Shown piece after piece: positions 31,585 through 42,888 of a stretch of DNA of 64,000 nt. Source of the DNA: Tretioscincus oriximinensis (taxonomy: Eukaryota; Chordata; Lepidosauria; Squamata; Gymnophthalmidae); NCBI GenBank assembly GCA_022410635.1, contig JAJVDF010000362.1:1-64000 (forward strand), read 5' to 3'. The notes beneath the pieces are model-generated. The model saw nothing but the letters and a program-made list of their open reading frames with translations. It was not told the DNA's origin and ran no database searches. Made by a program: the position numbers and the translations under genes. Position 1 is the first letter of the stretch; every line of letters begins with the position of its first letter.

Positions 31585-33290
31585 TATATTCAAATTATTT
31601 CAGATTTGAGACCACTATGGGACTTTTAGGATGGGAACCAGAATACTTGGAATGGGGAAAGCAACCTTCCTGTCCAATCATTGTGGATGTTGCAAAGATG
31701 TGAGAGGTGTGGGGGGAGGGGGAGGGGGAGGAAGAAATCTCATTTCCTCTTATGAAACTGAATGTCTGTATGTCTGCTAAGTAGTTCCTATTTTATGGAC
31801 TTTTGACTACATATGCAGAAGTACAACATAGAAAGATGAGCAGATGGAACAGTGACAAAGGCATGGCTTGCTTGTGGAAGTGAAACGGCTGCAAGGGATG
31901 ACACAGCAGTGCCCATTCAATCCTCCCTTCCCCCTTAACATGGGAATTTTCAAATTTCTAATGCATTATTTTCCTGAAAACTGTATTGTGGGGCCCGCAA
32001 AAGGTTGGGGAGGAAGTGGGCATAAAGAGATCCATAGGACACAGGGGGGTACATGAAATGGCATACAGGCGTCTGGGAGAAAGAGAAACATTTTAAATAA
32101 TGTTTTGAATTTTCTTTCTTTTTCACTTGAAGGACAAAAGGAAAAGTGGAGAGATGGGGAGAGAGCAAGGTTGCATATTGAATCCAATCACAGATCAAAG
32201 TTGGAAGTGTGGGAGAGGTACAGAGAGAGAAGTCCCCAGATTCAGGCTTCAGAAAGGAATTGTGGGGGCAGAAAAATTCAAATAAAGTCTGTTTACATGG
32301 AGATTATTACATTAGGCAAACAGGACAGGCTTTGCACCAGAGAATAAATAGACACAAATCAGATATTGGGACTGTTAATACACAAAAACTTGCACTGGAA
32401 CTAGTACAGAATGCAGCAACCTGACTGATGATAGGCAACATCTCTACCTCATGGTTTTCCTAAAAAAAATTCTTAAAACGCCCCCACATTACCTTGTCTT
32501 TACAAGCTGCTGCAACTCTTTGCATAGCAATCACATCACATGACAAGCCCCATTGCTGCACTTTCCTCACTACAATCTCCAGCATTCTCTGCAAGCCTGC
32601 GTACAATTCCTATACATTTTCTGCGAGCCAGGAGCCAATGGGTCTTACAAACACAGCTTTCTTTTGGACTTTACATAATGTCAGCTGCTGAATCAGATAA
32701 ATTGTGATGGCTATTTATTCTGCAGCAAAGAACCTTTCAAGTGAATAGAATGCTGGCACATGGAGTGGACAGAAGGTAATGGCTTGTCAAACGCACAGGA
32801 AATCATGCATGGGGATCAGGCCACAGAAGCNTTGGGCTAGTCCCAACAGTTCTGCACTGATTGTTTATCCACTATCAAGACAATCTCAAAGTGTCTTGAA
32901 TTGCTTGGACCATCATTTTCTGAAGGAGAACCTTCCCCTATATAAACCTACTGGGTACTCAGATCTCAGTGAAAATATCTTCTCATAGCTTTTCCTCTTT
33001 TGGAGGTACAAGGGGACCTTATCTATGTGCTCTAGAGGTTCATCAAGTACCTGTATTATATGGTGCACGGTATGCTTAATCATTAAATCCATATAACTGA
33101 TTCCTGTCCCAGTGATCCTCACTCTAACCAATCTGCAATTACAGATACTATAAACCCACGCCATGCAGAACTAATTGGGTGACTGACCATGGGAAAAGCC
33201 ACCTACAAAATGGTAGTGTTTATGTCAGACTGCTGATGATCCCTCCCAAAACAAACACACACCATCACCATGCCCACTAAACCCCATTAG
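31585..33290. other. Mostly unique sequence
   Basis: A G-rich patch lies at 31708-31730. A short stretch near 32388-32422 translates to LELVQNAAT, like the L2 LQLVQNAA word, but is too short to call. No gene is recognised. Confidence 0.35.
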
Positions 33291-33320
33291 CCATGCCCAC
33301 CTTCGCTCGCTTCTGCCACT

Positions 33321-33393
33321 GCCATCCACTGTGCCCTCTCACCATGCCATCCACTGTGCCCTCTCACCATGCCAGCCACTGTGCCTGTTGCTG
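33321..33393 (+). repeat. 25-bp minisatellite (~2.7 copies)
   Basis: The unit GCCATCCACTGTGCCCTCTC plus ACCAT occurs at 33321-33345 and 33346-33370 identically, with a third partial copy from 33371 (GCCAGCCACTGTGCC). It lies in a C-rich stretch with CCACCA words up to about 33480. Confidence 0.85.
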
Positions 33394-33399
33394 CCCACC

Positions 33400-35535
33400 A
33401 CCACCAATTTGCCTGCCCAGCCACCTGCTGCCACCAGTTCCAGGAGCTTCAGGTAACCTCTCTCCCCCTCCAGCACTCTGCTGCATTACACAGTAGCAGG
33501 GAGCTAACTCCATTGGTGATTAAATAAAATGCCTCCCATTGGAGGATATAACCAAAGAATTTAACAGATTTGCAAAGTTAGCATATGAAAAAGCTAAGCA
33601 AAAACTAAAAACAGAATCAAAACCTGACATCTCTTCTGCAGCCAGGAATCCCAATTCCAATCCAGCTGGCAACATTTCCCCAGTCAAGCCTGAGTAGAGC
33701 TTTAACTTAGAACAACTTACCAGCTTTTATAGAAATGGATATTAAGTTCAGCTTTTTATCAGCACCTCCTTTAATTTCATCTTATCATTGATAAGAAACT
33801 GGAAGCTTGAATGCTCTCAGACATTTCAAATCTTTCCGGTGCTGAATCACAGATATACAATGATCTCATACCTACTGTCTTATCAGTCTAGATGCCTAGT
33901 ACAGAAATGGGGAGCTGAGTTCCCTAAATTATCTACAGTAGGAATCAACTTTTAAGTTTGCTTGCTTGATAATATCTAGTTATAGCTGACTCTAGACAAC
34001 CAGATGGATTGACTTCCTCCAGACTGATCAATCTTCTATGATCTTTCTTTGATCTGGCACAGTTTTCATTGCTGTTGTAATTGAATCCATCTGCCTACTA
34101 GCTAGGCATCCTATTCTTCTTGTCTTTTATCTCCCCAAGAATCACCATATTTTTCAGTTTGGTTTTCTCAAATATAATAGTTTAAGTCTTATAATTTGTG
34201 TTTCTGATTAATATTTTGGTTTTATTTGATCTCAAACTCACAGGTTCTTCTTCTGAGCTATCCAGGATACCATGAGGAGAAAAAGTTTACAAGAGCCTTT
34301 AAAGAGGTCTACTGACATACTAAACTAGGTGTCATTGTTAGTCAATAAAGCACACCATTGAAAGGGACACTGAGAAAATTTCATTCTGCAGTTTCTAAAG
34401 CTGATGTGAACTTTGAAGCAAGCACAAAACTGAGTCACCACAATCNTTCCAACAGAGATGGCATGTTCAGTGCCAGAGGCTGATTGGTCTGCTCCTGGGC
34501 TGGATCACAAAGCAGCACACCCGGGTCCAAGTACGAAATAATGTACCCAGTCATTGAAACAAAGAAGATAATCATAGATAGAATTGGAATACTGTTAAAT
34601 GATACCCTAATAGCCCCATAATGTTTTACTTGTTTTGAAGAAGGAGACCAAATCCATACTAAAAGTATAAGAGCATTTTAATATTTATTTAGTCTTCAAT
34701 GTCCTGTGACATATTTGAAATCAGATGGATCATTTTCTGATCATTTAAACTGCCAGTCCTTTCATTCATTACACACACAAATGCTTCCATGCATGTGATT
34801 AATCCAAACTCTGTCAATTTGTACTTACTTGGATTGCTTACTTAAAAATAAAAGTGCATTTGACAATCATGAAATGTGTTCTGAAACCATTAGCCAGCTG
34901 CAATCAATCCACTGCCAAAAATAAACCTATAGAAAACATAGTGTCCATAGGAAAACCCTTTCTTCACAAGCTTCGGTAAGCAGCCACATCTAATTTTCTT
35001 TAATGAACCTAAGACAACATGCCATTTATCCAAGGTGACTCTGAAACATTTAGGTTGAAAGATCCCACTCACTTATAATTTCTTGCTGTTGTGTTAAACA
35101 ATATCAAACAATGAGACCTTGTACTTTTTGGGATGAGACCAACATTTCATCTGCATTTGATAAAAAATTGAAGATGAATGTGTCTTTATACATTCTATGG
35201 TAAAAATAGACCCAAGTTTGGTGACTGCATAGAAAATATCATTGACATTTTGCTTTGTTTAAAATATTGAAAATGTTCACACTCAGTTATACATTAAAAA
35301 AAATCCAGGAAAAATAATGAAAATGTTAGATTGCAATTATTGTAGATCAGTGTTGTCATATATGTAACACCATTGCAATAGTTTGCAGTTTCATTCCATA
35401 TCTAGAGATAAGGCCAAACATTTTGAAACTGACACCAATTTTGGTTTTCACAAACATTGCTGCTACAGTAGTCATTTATCTTTTTATCAGATCTTTTATG
35501 CCAATTTTGCATTTTTGCTTTNGTTGTTGGCCATC
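33400..35535. other. 2.1 kb of unique AT-rich DNA
   Basis: No gene or repeat recognised. N positions lie at 34446 and 35522. Confidence 0.4.
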
Positions 35536-35779
35536 TCAAGATTTATTTATTTATTTACTTACTTACTTATTTATTTATACTTATACCCCGGCCTGTACCT
35601 GAAGGTCTCAGGGTGGCCAACAGTAAAACATCAATACAAAATTAAAACAGTGTAAAATAATATCTAAAAGTAGGGACAAAGTTGACATTTCTTCAGCCAA
35701 AGGCCAGGTAAAAGAGGTGCATCTTCAAAGATCTCTAAAACAATACAATTTTGATGACAGATGCACTTCAAGGGAGAGA

Positions 35780-35972
35780 ATTTCAGAGAAATAGCCGTGT
35801 TAGTCTACCAGAAAGTCCAGCAAAGGAGCTAGCAGCACTTTGAGACTAACTTGAGAAAAGTGGTTGGCATAAGCTTTCGTAGACAGGTCTGAAGAAGTAG
35901 ACCTGTCNACGAAAGCTTATGCCAACCACTTTTCTCAAGTTAGTCTCAAAGTGCTGCTAGCTCCTTTGCTGG
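35780..35972. mobile_element. Young PLE fold-back insertion with 15-bp target duplication
   Basis: A 193-bp insertion lies in the minus-strand L2, flanked by perfect 15-bp copies of ACTTCAAGGGAGAGA (35765-35779 and 35973-35987). It begins with the PLE terminus TTTCAGAGAAATAGCCGTG, runs inward through the terminal unit in minus sense, then switches strand. Positions 35815-35890 and 35899-35974 are exact reverse complements over 76 bp, apart from an N at 35908, with an 8-nt loop. The right arm lacks the outermost TACGGCTATTTCTC terminus. Inverted, truncated tandem arrangements are known for Penelope elements. Perfect arms and a perfect duplication imply a recent event. Confidence 0.85.
35889..35923 (+). 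ncRNA. Hammerhead ribozyme core in PLE fold-back
   Basis: As RNA the order is CUGAAGA (35889-35895, fits invariant CUGANGA), A, stem II GUAGAC (35897-35902), loop CU, GUCNAC (35905-35910), GAAA (35911-35914), then GCUUAUGCC. All invariant core boxes are present, and stem II pairs perfectly if N is U, as its fold-back partner predicts. The stem I strand GCAU expected just upstream (seen at 1599-1602) is replaced by GGUC because the fold-back junction falls here. The core is therefore intact in this copy but lacks its 5' stem I partner. Self-cleavage is a prediction. Confidence 0.65.
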
Positions 35973-36084
35973 ACTTCAAGGGAGAGAGTATTCCAAAGAC
36001 TGAGGGCAACCAGCAAGAAGGCCCTACCTATAAGGGGTAGAAAAGTTATCCAGTGCCTGCAGGGACAAGAAGTTGAACATTCCT

Positions 36085-36660
36085 GTGAGGAGATGTTAAC
36101 ACACATCCCTTTAAGGGACTTGGGAGCCAGCTGTGATTGTAGGCTAGAGAGATCACAATCTGGCTGCGGGTCTGCTGTATAGAGAGCAGAAGAAAAGTAG
36201 AAAGTTAAGAAGTTTGTTGTGAAAATAACCACACATACAAAGGTCCTCAAGTGGAAGCATGGTTTACTTCAGGAAAGGAGGAAGTGAACCAAGATTGTTG
36301 GTGACCAGGTCTTTTTAAGACCATTCAGGTGGAGTTACGGGCAGTCAGCTGGTACAAAACATCTTCCAAGCTCCCTTTTCCTTCTGTAAATATCCTGTCC
36401 TCACCCCAGCCCATTCCTTTGATCTGGTGTCCTTCAGGGNTCATTTCCTGGCTGGCAGTCTTCTCACCATGCGGCCAGCAGAACACCATCCACCATTGAA
36501 CAGAGAAGCCCTTGCACATCCACAGCCAGAAAGGAAGTCAAAGATTAGCCAAGTTACTATTGAAACAAAGGGGCTGGGCTGTGATTTTACAAAGGTGGCA
36601 AAAGTGGTTAGACAAGAATGCAAAGTAGAAAGCAAACCGCAAAATTGAAATTACAGGCTG
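36085..36660. repeat. Unclassified LTR-like repeat, copy 1
   Basis: CATCCCTTTAAGGGACTTGGGAG, AGAAGAAAAGTAGAAAGTTAAG, AAAGGTCCTCAAGTGG, ATGGTTTACTTCAGG and CTTTTTAAGACC occur in the same order as at 52830-53560, where a CR1 interrupts the repeat. A TTTTTAAG box could be a promoter TATA-type element. No coding frame, and no start and end inverted dinucleotides, could be fixed. LTR origin is inference. Confidence 0.45.
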
Positions 36661-36891
36661 GAACAATAATTTTTAAGCAATAGTAAATAAACCTCTCAAT
36701 ATTACAAACTATGGAATATTAAATACAGAGGCTTGAATTATGATTTTTTTTATTAAAGATTTTTTATTTTTACATACATACACAATAAAAAAGACACATT
36801 AACCTCCACAAAAAAACCCCAAATCACATAGACATAAATTCACATAAGTACACAAAAAACAAAAAGTCCCCCCCTCCCCCCAGGATCCAGT

Positions 36892-37741
36892 CTATATTTG
36901 ATTATATGCCATGGTAATAGCGTTTCTCAAACTTTCATTTACAGCATGACCGGCACCGTACGTAATTAAAGGCTGCCAGTTTCTTTCCCAACTTGATGCA
37001 AGATGCTGTCCCATCAATTTCAACCTCCTTTCTCTTATAACGTCAAACAAAAATAATTCCACAAAATAATCATACCAGACATTAATATTCCATTTAGTAC
37101 AATCTTTCCACCCCCTCGCAATTGCGATTTGACCGGCCCATATTGCTTTACAGGTAATCGTTTCTACATTTGGATCCATACCCCTTGGAAACCTAAACAT
37201 AATTAGAAGTTGTTTAATATTAGTTATATTTATATTAAGTATTTTATTTACTTCTCTAAATATCCTCTCCCAGAATTGACTTATTTTGGGGCATTCATAC
37301 CACATATGTATATATGTACCACGGTCCGCACAAATGTGCCAACATAACGGGGAAAAGATTACAGTATGACTTAATTAGGCCGGAGTTCTATACCACCTTG
37401 TGATTAATTTGAAATTGACCTCCTTAAATTTATTACATTTAACCTTTATTACATCTTTTATCCAACTTTCCCATTCAACCTCAAAACAATTAATATTATT
37501 TTATTAAATCTAAACTTTTATATTTTATTGAGGTCAACAAATTATATAATAAATTAGTGGTTCCCGTTTTCTGTACCTTCCTGTTTTCAATTATTCTTTC
37601 TAGGTCTACCCTGGGGTGAGCCATATTATGTCTGACTGTCTGTTGGGAAATAAATGATATTACAGCCTGTTCCGCAATACAATTTCCAGCACTGGAGCTC
37701 AATAACCTCAATTGTCTTAAAGATATGGGATTCTCATGCAT
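36892..37741 (-). pseudogene. L1 ORF2 C-terminal domain remnant
   Basis: Frames at 37496-37741 and 36892-37305 give the C-terminal third of ORF2. MWYECPKISQFWERI at the start of the latter is the Cys/His-type L1 C-terminal signature, followed by a GRG/Trp-rich tail. Frames are separated by about 190 bp of stops. It is comparable to the tail frame at 5-391 but diverged from it. Confidence 0.8.
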
Positions 37742-38245
37742 TCCATATAAGTCTCTTAANCTTTTAACCTCTACGCCTTCAAGGTATCTTGCTAAATTCT
37801 CCTCACCTATAGGATTAATAATTTTGTTGGATACAATTAGGTATTGGAGGGTACTAATTTCATAGCCTTACCATGCCAAATTTTATAAGCAATATCAACT
37901 GGTATCCTTCTTATCATCAAAGAAAAATTTCTAACCTTATTTAGGGCTAATTCAATCCTATTTTTAAATCATTACAGAACTCCAAATCAATCAACTTAAA
38001 AATATGGAATACCTCATAATAAGATCTTAGGCATGGAAAACCCCAACCTGCCTGCTCATTTGTTGCATAGAATTTGTTGCTCATTTCCATCAAAAATCCA
38101 TTCCTTCAATAATATTTCCCATGATCTTAAAGTCTTTTCTACGATTTGTCCCGGTACTGTTTGGAAAAGAAATAAAAACTTTGGAAGAAGCATCATTTTG
38201 AAGGCACTAATTTTAGTTAGGATATTCCATCTATTGGATTTCCAT

Positions 38246-39141
38246 TTAAAAATAGTTTTTTAAAATCTTTTTCCATAGAGGTTTAAAGTTTAAATTAACA
38301 ATTTTGTCTGGATTCTTGGTTAACATGACCCCCAGATACTTAATTTTTTTTGCCCCTAATTTTAGTTCAGAGGAACATGCAATCTGTTGTTGTTGTGCTC
38401 TAGAAATGTTTAACATCATTATCTCAGATTTGTCTATATTTATTTTCTTTCCAGAGAGTTTTTCAAAGTTTACCATCTTGTTTTTGAGATGTGGAATAGA
38501 ATGCAGAGGGTCCTCGGTGATTATTAAGGCATCGTCCACATATAAGTTTACTTTTACATCTTCAGGACCTGTTTTATAACCAAGAATGTTCTGATTTGCC
38601 CTAATATTGTTTGCAAATGGTTCCATTGCAAGTAGAAAGATGAGGGGGGGGACAAGGGACACCCCTGTTTCACCCCATTCTTTATATCTACTAAGTTAGA
38701 AGTTCACCCATTTACCCTCACTTTTGCAATATTACCTTCATATAACTTTGATATTACTGATTGAAAACCCCCACCACAATTAAACTTTCTGCACATTTCT
38801 GAAATATAACTATGATTCACNGAATCAAATGCTTTATAAACATCTAGTTTTATAAGAGCTAATTTTCTTCAGTGTTTTTTAGCATGGCTAAGAATGTTAA
38901 CTGATATTCTTATGGGATCTGAAATATTCCGCCCCCTAACGAAACCGTACTGGTCCTCCTTGATTATCTTTGGAATTATCTTTTCCAAATGTTTTGCTAG
39001 AATGCCTGTAAATATTTTATAATCAGTATTTGCCAGTGAGATAGGACGGTATGACTTTACATTGTCCTTCAATTTTCCACTTTTCAGGATTGGCACTATC
39101 TCAGATTGTTTCCACGATGTTGGAACCATTTGATCCAACAT
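38246..39141 (-). pseudogene. L1 ORF2 reverse-transcriptase remnant
   Basis: Two frames make up the RT. 38869-39141 has SYRPISLANTDYKIF and EDQYGFVRGR (RT motifs 1-3). 38246-38662 carries the catalytic YVDD at residues 41-44, then KNKMVNFEKLSGKKIN and the IKYLGV block. Between them NHSYI and VKQGCPLSP words occur with an in-frame stop near 38695. The frames are joined across an 8-G run at 38644-38651, an indel-prone site. Both catalytic Asp residues are kept. YVDD in place of the FADD usual for L1 is a divergent feature. Confidence 0.85.
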
Positions 39142-39325
39142 TATTGCGTTGAATAAAGTTAGTAATTGTGGGGTTAACTCCTGACTAAAGTCTTTATAAA
39201 AATTAGCTGTAAACCCATCAGGTCCAGGAGTTTTTCCTACTTTTAACGATTTGATTTCATTTTCGATCTCAGAAGCAGTAATATTTGCATTAGGGAGAGT
39301 TTGTCCTCTTCTAACATCCTTAAAT

Positions 39326-40123
39326 CTATATTAATTTGTCCTGGTTGTACTCTCGATATAAATATTTATAAAATTTTGCCAAACACTTTCTTATATCCTG
39401 AACTTTGGATAGTAGAGTCCCATTTGTATCTTTTATACCATCTATCCTTCTTTTATCACAACGTGTTTTTAGTTCTCTAGCCATGGCCTTCACACTATAA
39501 GAGTCCCATGAATGAAATTGGTTTTTACAACTGGGACCTATCCAAAAATTNTAATTCTTTTTTTTATTATCCAGTTGTATTCTTTGGCTTCTATTATTAT
39601 TCAAAGCCAGATCCCTTTGAAATAATTCTATATCATTCATTAATTGTCTCCTGTATGCATACTTTTGCCCCTTTCTTATTATATCCTGTTGGATACAAGC
39701 TCCTCTGACTACAGCCTTGAATGCATCCCAAACCACTGATTCCGATAGTTGGGATTGTCTATTGAGCAAAAAATATTCATGGATCTGGTTTTTTAACAAA
39801 TTTTTAACTCGTATATTTTTAACAGTTTCTGGGTCATATCTCCATGTTCTGCTTCTTTCTAGACTTTGTGATGAGAAAGAGACTAAAATTGGTGCATGGT
39901 CCGATATATAAATCGAGCCCGTCTTTACCGCCTCTACTTTATATAAATTTCCAGGATGTATCAATACATAATCAATATACGTAAAGGACCGATGTCGTGC
40001 TGAATAGAACGTTGAATTATTACTCAAGCTTAAACAGTGATGGACATCATATAAGTTCCATTTCCATAAACTGAACCTATTTCTTCTAAATGTTGACCTA
40101 GTCATATATTGTCTGATATCCAA
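39326..40123 (-). pseudogene. L1 ORF2 endonuclease end and linker remnant
   Basis: The longest open frame of the window (265 codons). It carries the C-terminal half of the L1 AP-like endonuclease, with FTYIDYVLI at residues about 47-55 and SDHAPIL about 73-79 (catalytic Asp/His). Next comes the Lys/Arg-rich linker to RT (ELKTRCDKRRIDGIKDTNG and LAKFYKYLYRE). The catalytic GDLN of the N-terminal half lies just upstream near 40130. One N interrupts it. It is open by retention only. The rest of ORF2 is broken. Confidence 0.88.
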
Positions 40124-40427
40124 GTTTAGATCCCCTGCAAAAATAAAATCCCCCTGTATTTTAGTCTGAAATTTATTTAGGACATTATTTATAAAACTCT
40201 TTTGACCTGTATTTTGAGCGTAAACATTTAGAATTGAATGAAATAATATTTACAGGCATGAAGAAATGCAACAAAGAAGCAACATTGTGTGAACTCTATC
40301 AATAACAGTATTTTGAACAATGAGACTTGAGTTTGGACTCCACAACAAATCTCTAAAATAGAATAATTTACCAATTACAAAGAGTTATTTTTGCTCTATT
40401 AAAGATCTTTGGGGTAGGCTTTAAGTA

Positions 40428-40428
<1 letters not shown>

Positions 40429-40458
<30 letters not shown>

Positions 40459-40461
40459 ACA
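40429..40461 (+). repeat. (AAAT)n microsatellite
   Basis: Eight AAAT units follow 'ggctttaagtat', possibly the end of a decayed L2-tailed element. Confidence 0.85.
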
Positions 40462-40589
40462 AATAGAAGTATTTTGGAAACACACCACATTGCTCTGTCA
40501 AAATGGTCTTCCAAGGACCCCAAAATCAGGAATGTTAAGTCCTGATTACTGGACCTTTAAAATGGCTCTTTCCACAGGATAAGGTGAAA

Positions 40590-41010
40590 AGAGAAAAATT
40601 AGACTAGGACTAGGGGGCATTCCTTGAAGCTGATGGGCAGAAGAATGAGGACAGACAAGGGAAAGTATTTTTTCATCCAGAGGGTCATCAGCTTTGGGAA
40701 TTTATTTCCAGAAGAGGTGGTGGTAGTTAGCAACCTGGATAGCTTTAAGGAAGGGTTAGACAAGTTCATGGAAGCCAAGGGTATAAACAGCTATTAGGCT
40801 AGATGTCTTGATACTCCCTTCAGGATGGAGCAACATGCAATATTCCTGAAATGCCATTTGCAGGGCGTCGAGAACAATTGAAAGATTTTGCCTTATTCTG
40901 TTCTGGACTGCCCAGGTGCAATTGGTGGGCAACTGTGTGAGACAGAATGCTGGACTAGATGAGCTCTGGTCCGATTCAGCAGGTCTCCTCTTATGTTCTT
41001 ATGTCTTTTA
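40590..41010 (+). mobile_element. CR1-clade LINE 3' end (TTCTTATG type, subfamily 2)
   Basis: CATTCCTTGAAGCTGATGGG, AAAGTATTTTTTCATCCAGAG, TTCATGGAAGCCAAGGGTAT and GTGCAATTGGTGGGC, ending TTATGTTCTTATG at about 41000. The 'catggaagccaag' form (not 'atggacactaag') marks a second subfamily, shared with 48155 and 56030. The frame is broken. Confidence 0.85.
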
Positions 41011-41855
41011 GGACCGTCGAATGTCAATAACTCAAATTATTGTAGTTTGCCTTTTCCATTTAGGGTTTTTGAGTTACAAGACTAGATAATAGATGGATGA
41101 CTGCTCTAATTGCAGCCATTGCTTTAAATGCTTTTATAGTGCCATTTATGTTAAACATTAGCGGGGTCTACCAGCATTTTTTCATGACACCAGAGTGGCT
41201 TCTAATTTCATAGCTAGCTTCTGCAATGCAAACACAACCCTGCATGTTGCTAGCTATAGTGAGCTGTAGTTGTGATGCCTTGACACTTCCTGTCAAATTG
41301 ACATGATGACTTTTCATTATAGCTGAGCACGGCAAGTTTTAGACTTAACATCTCTTCAAGCTTTGTTAAGTGGTAAATTAATTTTTTGTTTTTCCACAAG
41401 GGTTTTAAATCTGTCTTCTTTTAGCAAGTTTGTTCCTAAAGTCTTTATTGCTTCACATCAAATAGATCCATTTTAGTATTCCAGTTTGCTTCCTGAAAAA
41501 TTGTGTTTTTGTGTTCTCTCTATAACAACTATTTTGAGACATTAGTTCATATTCTTGTTATTTTGATCTATGAAGCCCAAATACACAGCATAAACACCAA
41601 CCATAAGATTGCTTCTAAAGCAATTTCCTGTGAACAATCTTGTACATCTTTAAATAATTCTGTTGTATAGAGATAAAGCAATTTCTAGTTCCATGGTACA
41701 GATACAGAATGACTAGGTCACATCCCATTTCTGCAGAGTTGTTGGAGTTTCTACAATAATCAACATGACATATCAATGCAAAATTGAAAGACCTTTCCAT
41801 TTTTCTTACATTATTAAAATGTGCTTGATGATAGGAAACTGTGGAGTAAATAACC
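41011..41855. other. Unique AT-rich sequence
   Basis: No gene or repeat recognised. Confidence 0.4.
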
Positions 41856-41859
41856 AAAT

Positions 41860-42285
41860 AAGTGAATGAGGGTTTCAGCTGATTGAGACAAGGTAGGATG
41901 CAAATAAACAAGTGACAAGATGGGCAAATCAGGGAATGGGCAAGTGAGAGAGTAGAAGAAATTGAAGAACTTGGTTCTTATACCCTGCTTTTTCTCACCT
42001 TCCAAAGGGACTCAAAGCGGCTTCCAAGGGTATTTTGCCCGAAGGCTGACATTCCAAACAAGAGGTGGGAATGAGTGTGCATAATGGGAGTTGAATGAGC
42101 ATTCAGCAGGGCAAATAAACAAGAGAAGGATGGGAGGGGGCAAGTGAGCAGAGGTGTTAAGCAAGCAACTAAGTATNGGGTACGATGGAATATTCAGCAG
42201 ACAAAGGGCAGAGCAGAAGAGCAAAACAGTGAGAAAACAAGGGAGGGACAAGTAAGAGACCATTGAGTGGGAGAATGAGTGATTG
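41860..42285. repeat. Degenerate A/G-rich minisatellite interrupted by a SINE
   Basis: GCAAATAAACAAGTGACAAG...GGGCAAGTGAG at 41899-41950 recurs as GGCAAATAAACAAGAG...GGGCAAGTGAG at 42112-42155, with further GAGTGGGAGAATGAG-like words to 42285. A minus-strand SINE sits in the middle (41953-42062). Confidence 0.55.
41953..42062 (-). mobile_element. tRNA SINE family A, 3' part, minus strand
   Basis: Complement reads GTCAGCCTTCGGGCAAAATA, GCCGCTTTGAGTCCC, GGTGAGAAAAAGCAGGG, then TATAAGAACCAAGTTCTTC. This is the 3' third of the 17632 SINE, closely matching, with the tRNA head missing. Confidence 0.8.
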
Positions 42286-42460
42286 TCTTGTGTAGCTATA
42301 TAAAGGGGAAAATGATCAGGCTCCTTTTGTTAAATTATCTGCAAACGCTATAGATAATTTTCTTCATAATTCCATCTTGGTTAGCAAGGTAGCATAATTT
42401 GTATTTTGCAAATAGTCTTTGATTTTTTGCAAAACAACAACATTGCAGCAGAGGATACAA

Positions 42461-42888
42461 TATCTTTCATAGGCTGACTAGATTACCCTTTTTTGGGGGG
42501 GAAAACCCCAGTTTTGGGGTTTCTAACCCGCCCTCCCAGGGGGGACAATTTCCTTGTTTTTTGCTGAGAAAATTTATTTTTTAAAAAAATTAATTACCCC
42601 ACCACTAGAGGGCTCTAGCAACCAGGTCCAGCTGCTGAAGGCACCCTCCCCTCAGTAAATAAAAATAAAAAAATGCAAAAATCTCATACACTTTGAAAAT
42701 TTCTCATGCACTTCAAAGTTCTCAGGCACATCAAAAAAATTGTGCACATCATGGATTTCTTGGACAGGAATTTCAGAGCGACATGCATGTTGGTGGGTGG
42801 TTTGTAAAGTCATGAATATGCAAATTAGCATGAATATGAATTACCCCCAGTTTGGACCTCAGAAAATCTAGTCAGTCTATCATTCATA
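42461..42888. mobile_element. Inverted-repeat element with 11-bp target duplication (406 bp)
   Basis: The left end GGCTGACTAGATT (42472-42484) and right end, complemented GACTGACTAGATT (42865-42877), match at 12 of 13 positions. Outside them TATCTTTCATA (42461-42471) and TATCATTCATA (42878-42888) match at 10 of 11, an apparent target duplication. The interior has self-complementary GGGG/CCCC runs near the left end and TTCTCATGCACTTCAAAGTTC-like repeats. No coding frame is present. The superfamily is unknown to me. Confidence 0.6.

Larger units (their letters stand above)
35540..36030 (-). mobile_element. L2 LINE 3' end, split by a PLE insertion
   Basis: The low-coordinate side has an (AAAT/AAGT)n tail at 35541-35580 and the stem-loop 'accccggcctgtacctgaaggtctcagggtgg'. 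Then comes the 3' UTR CAACAGTAAAACATCAATAC and the C-terminal word of L2 (complement of 'cctttggctgaag', compare 10060-10080). The element continues after 35988 with ATTCCAAAGACTGAGGGCAACC. The L2 at 9867-11235 is uninterrupted at this place, which proves the insertion at 35780-35972. Confidence 0.85.
36742..40230 (-). mobile_element. L1-clade LINE, 5'-truncated 3.5-kb copy
   Basis: Minus-strand L1 covering ORF2 from the middle of the endonuclease (high coordinates) to the 3' end. The transcript's poly-A appears as T-runs at about 36744-36751 and 36763-36775. Domains in order are EN with FAGDLN near 40130 and SDHAPI at about 39890-39910, the RT block SYRPISLANTDYKIF at about 39030-39075, the GCPLSP block near 38640-38660, YVDD, and the C-terminal WYECPKISQFW zinc-knuckle-like region at about 37270-37300. 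Stops, frameshifts and N positions are scattered, and ORF1 is absent. Confidence 0.9.

Noticed and set aside
32388..32425. LELVQNAAT word resembling L2 ORF2
   Set aside because: Only nine residues with no flanking similarity.
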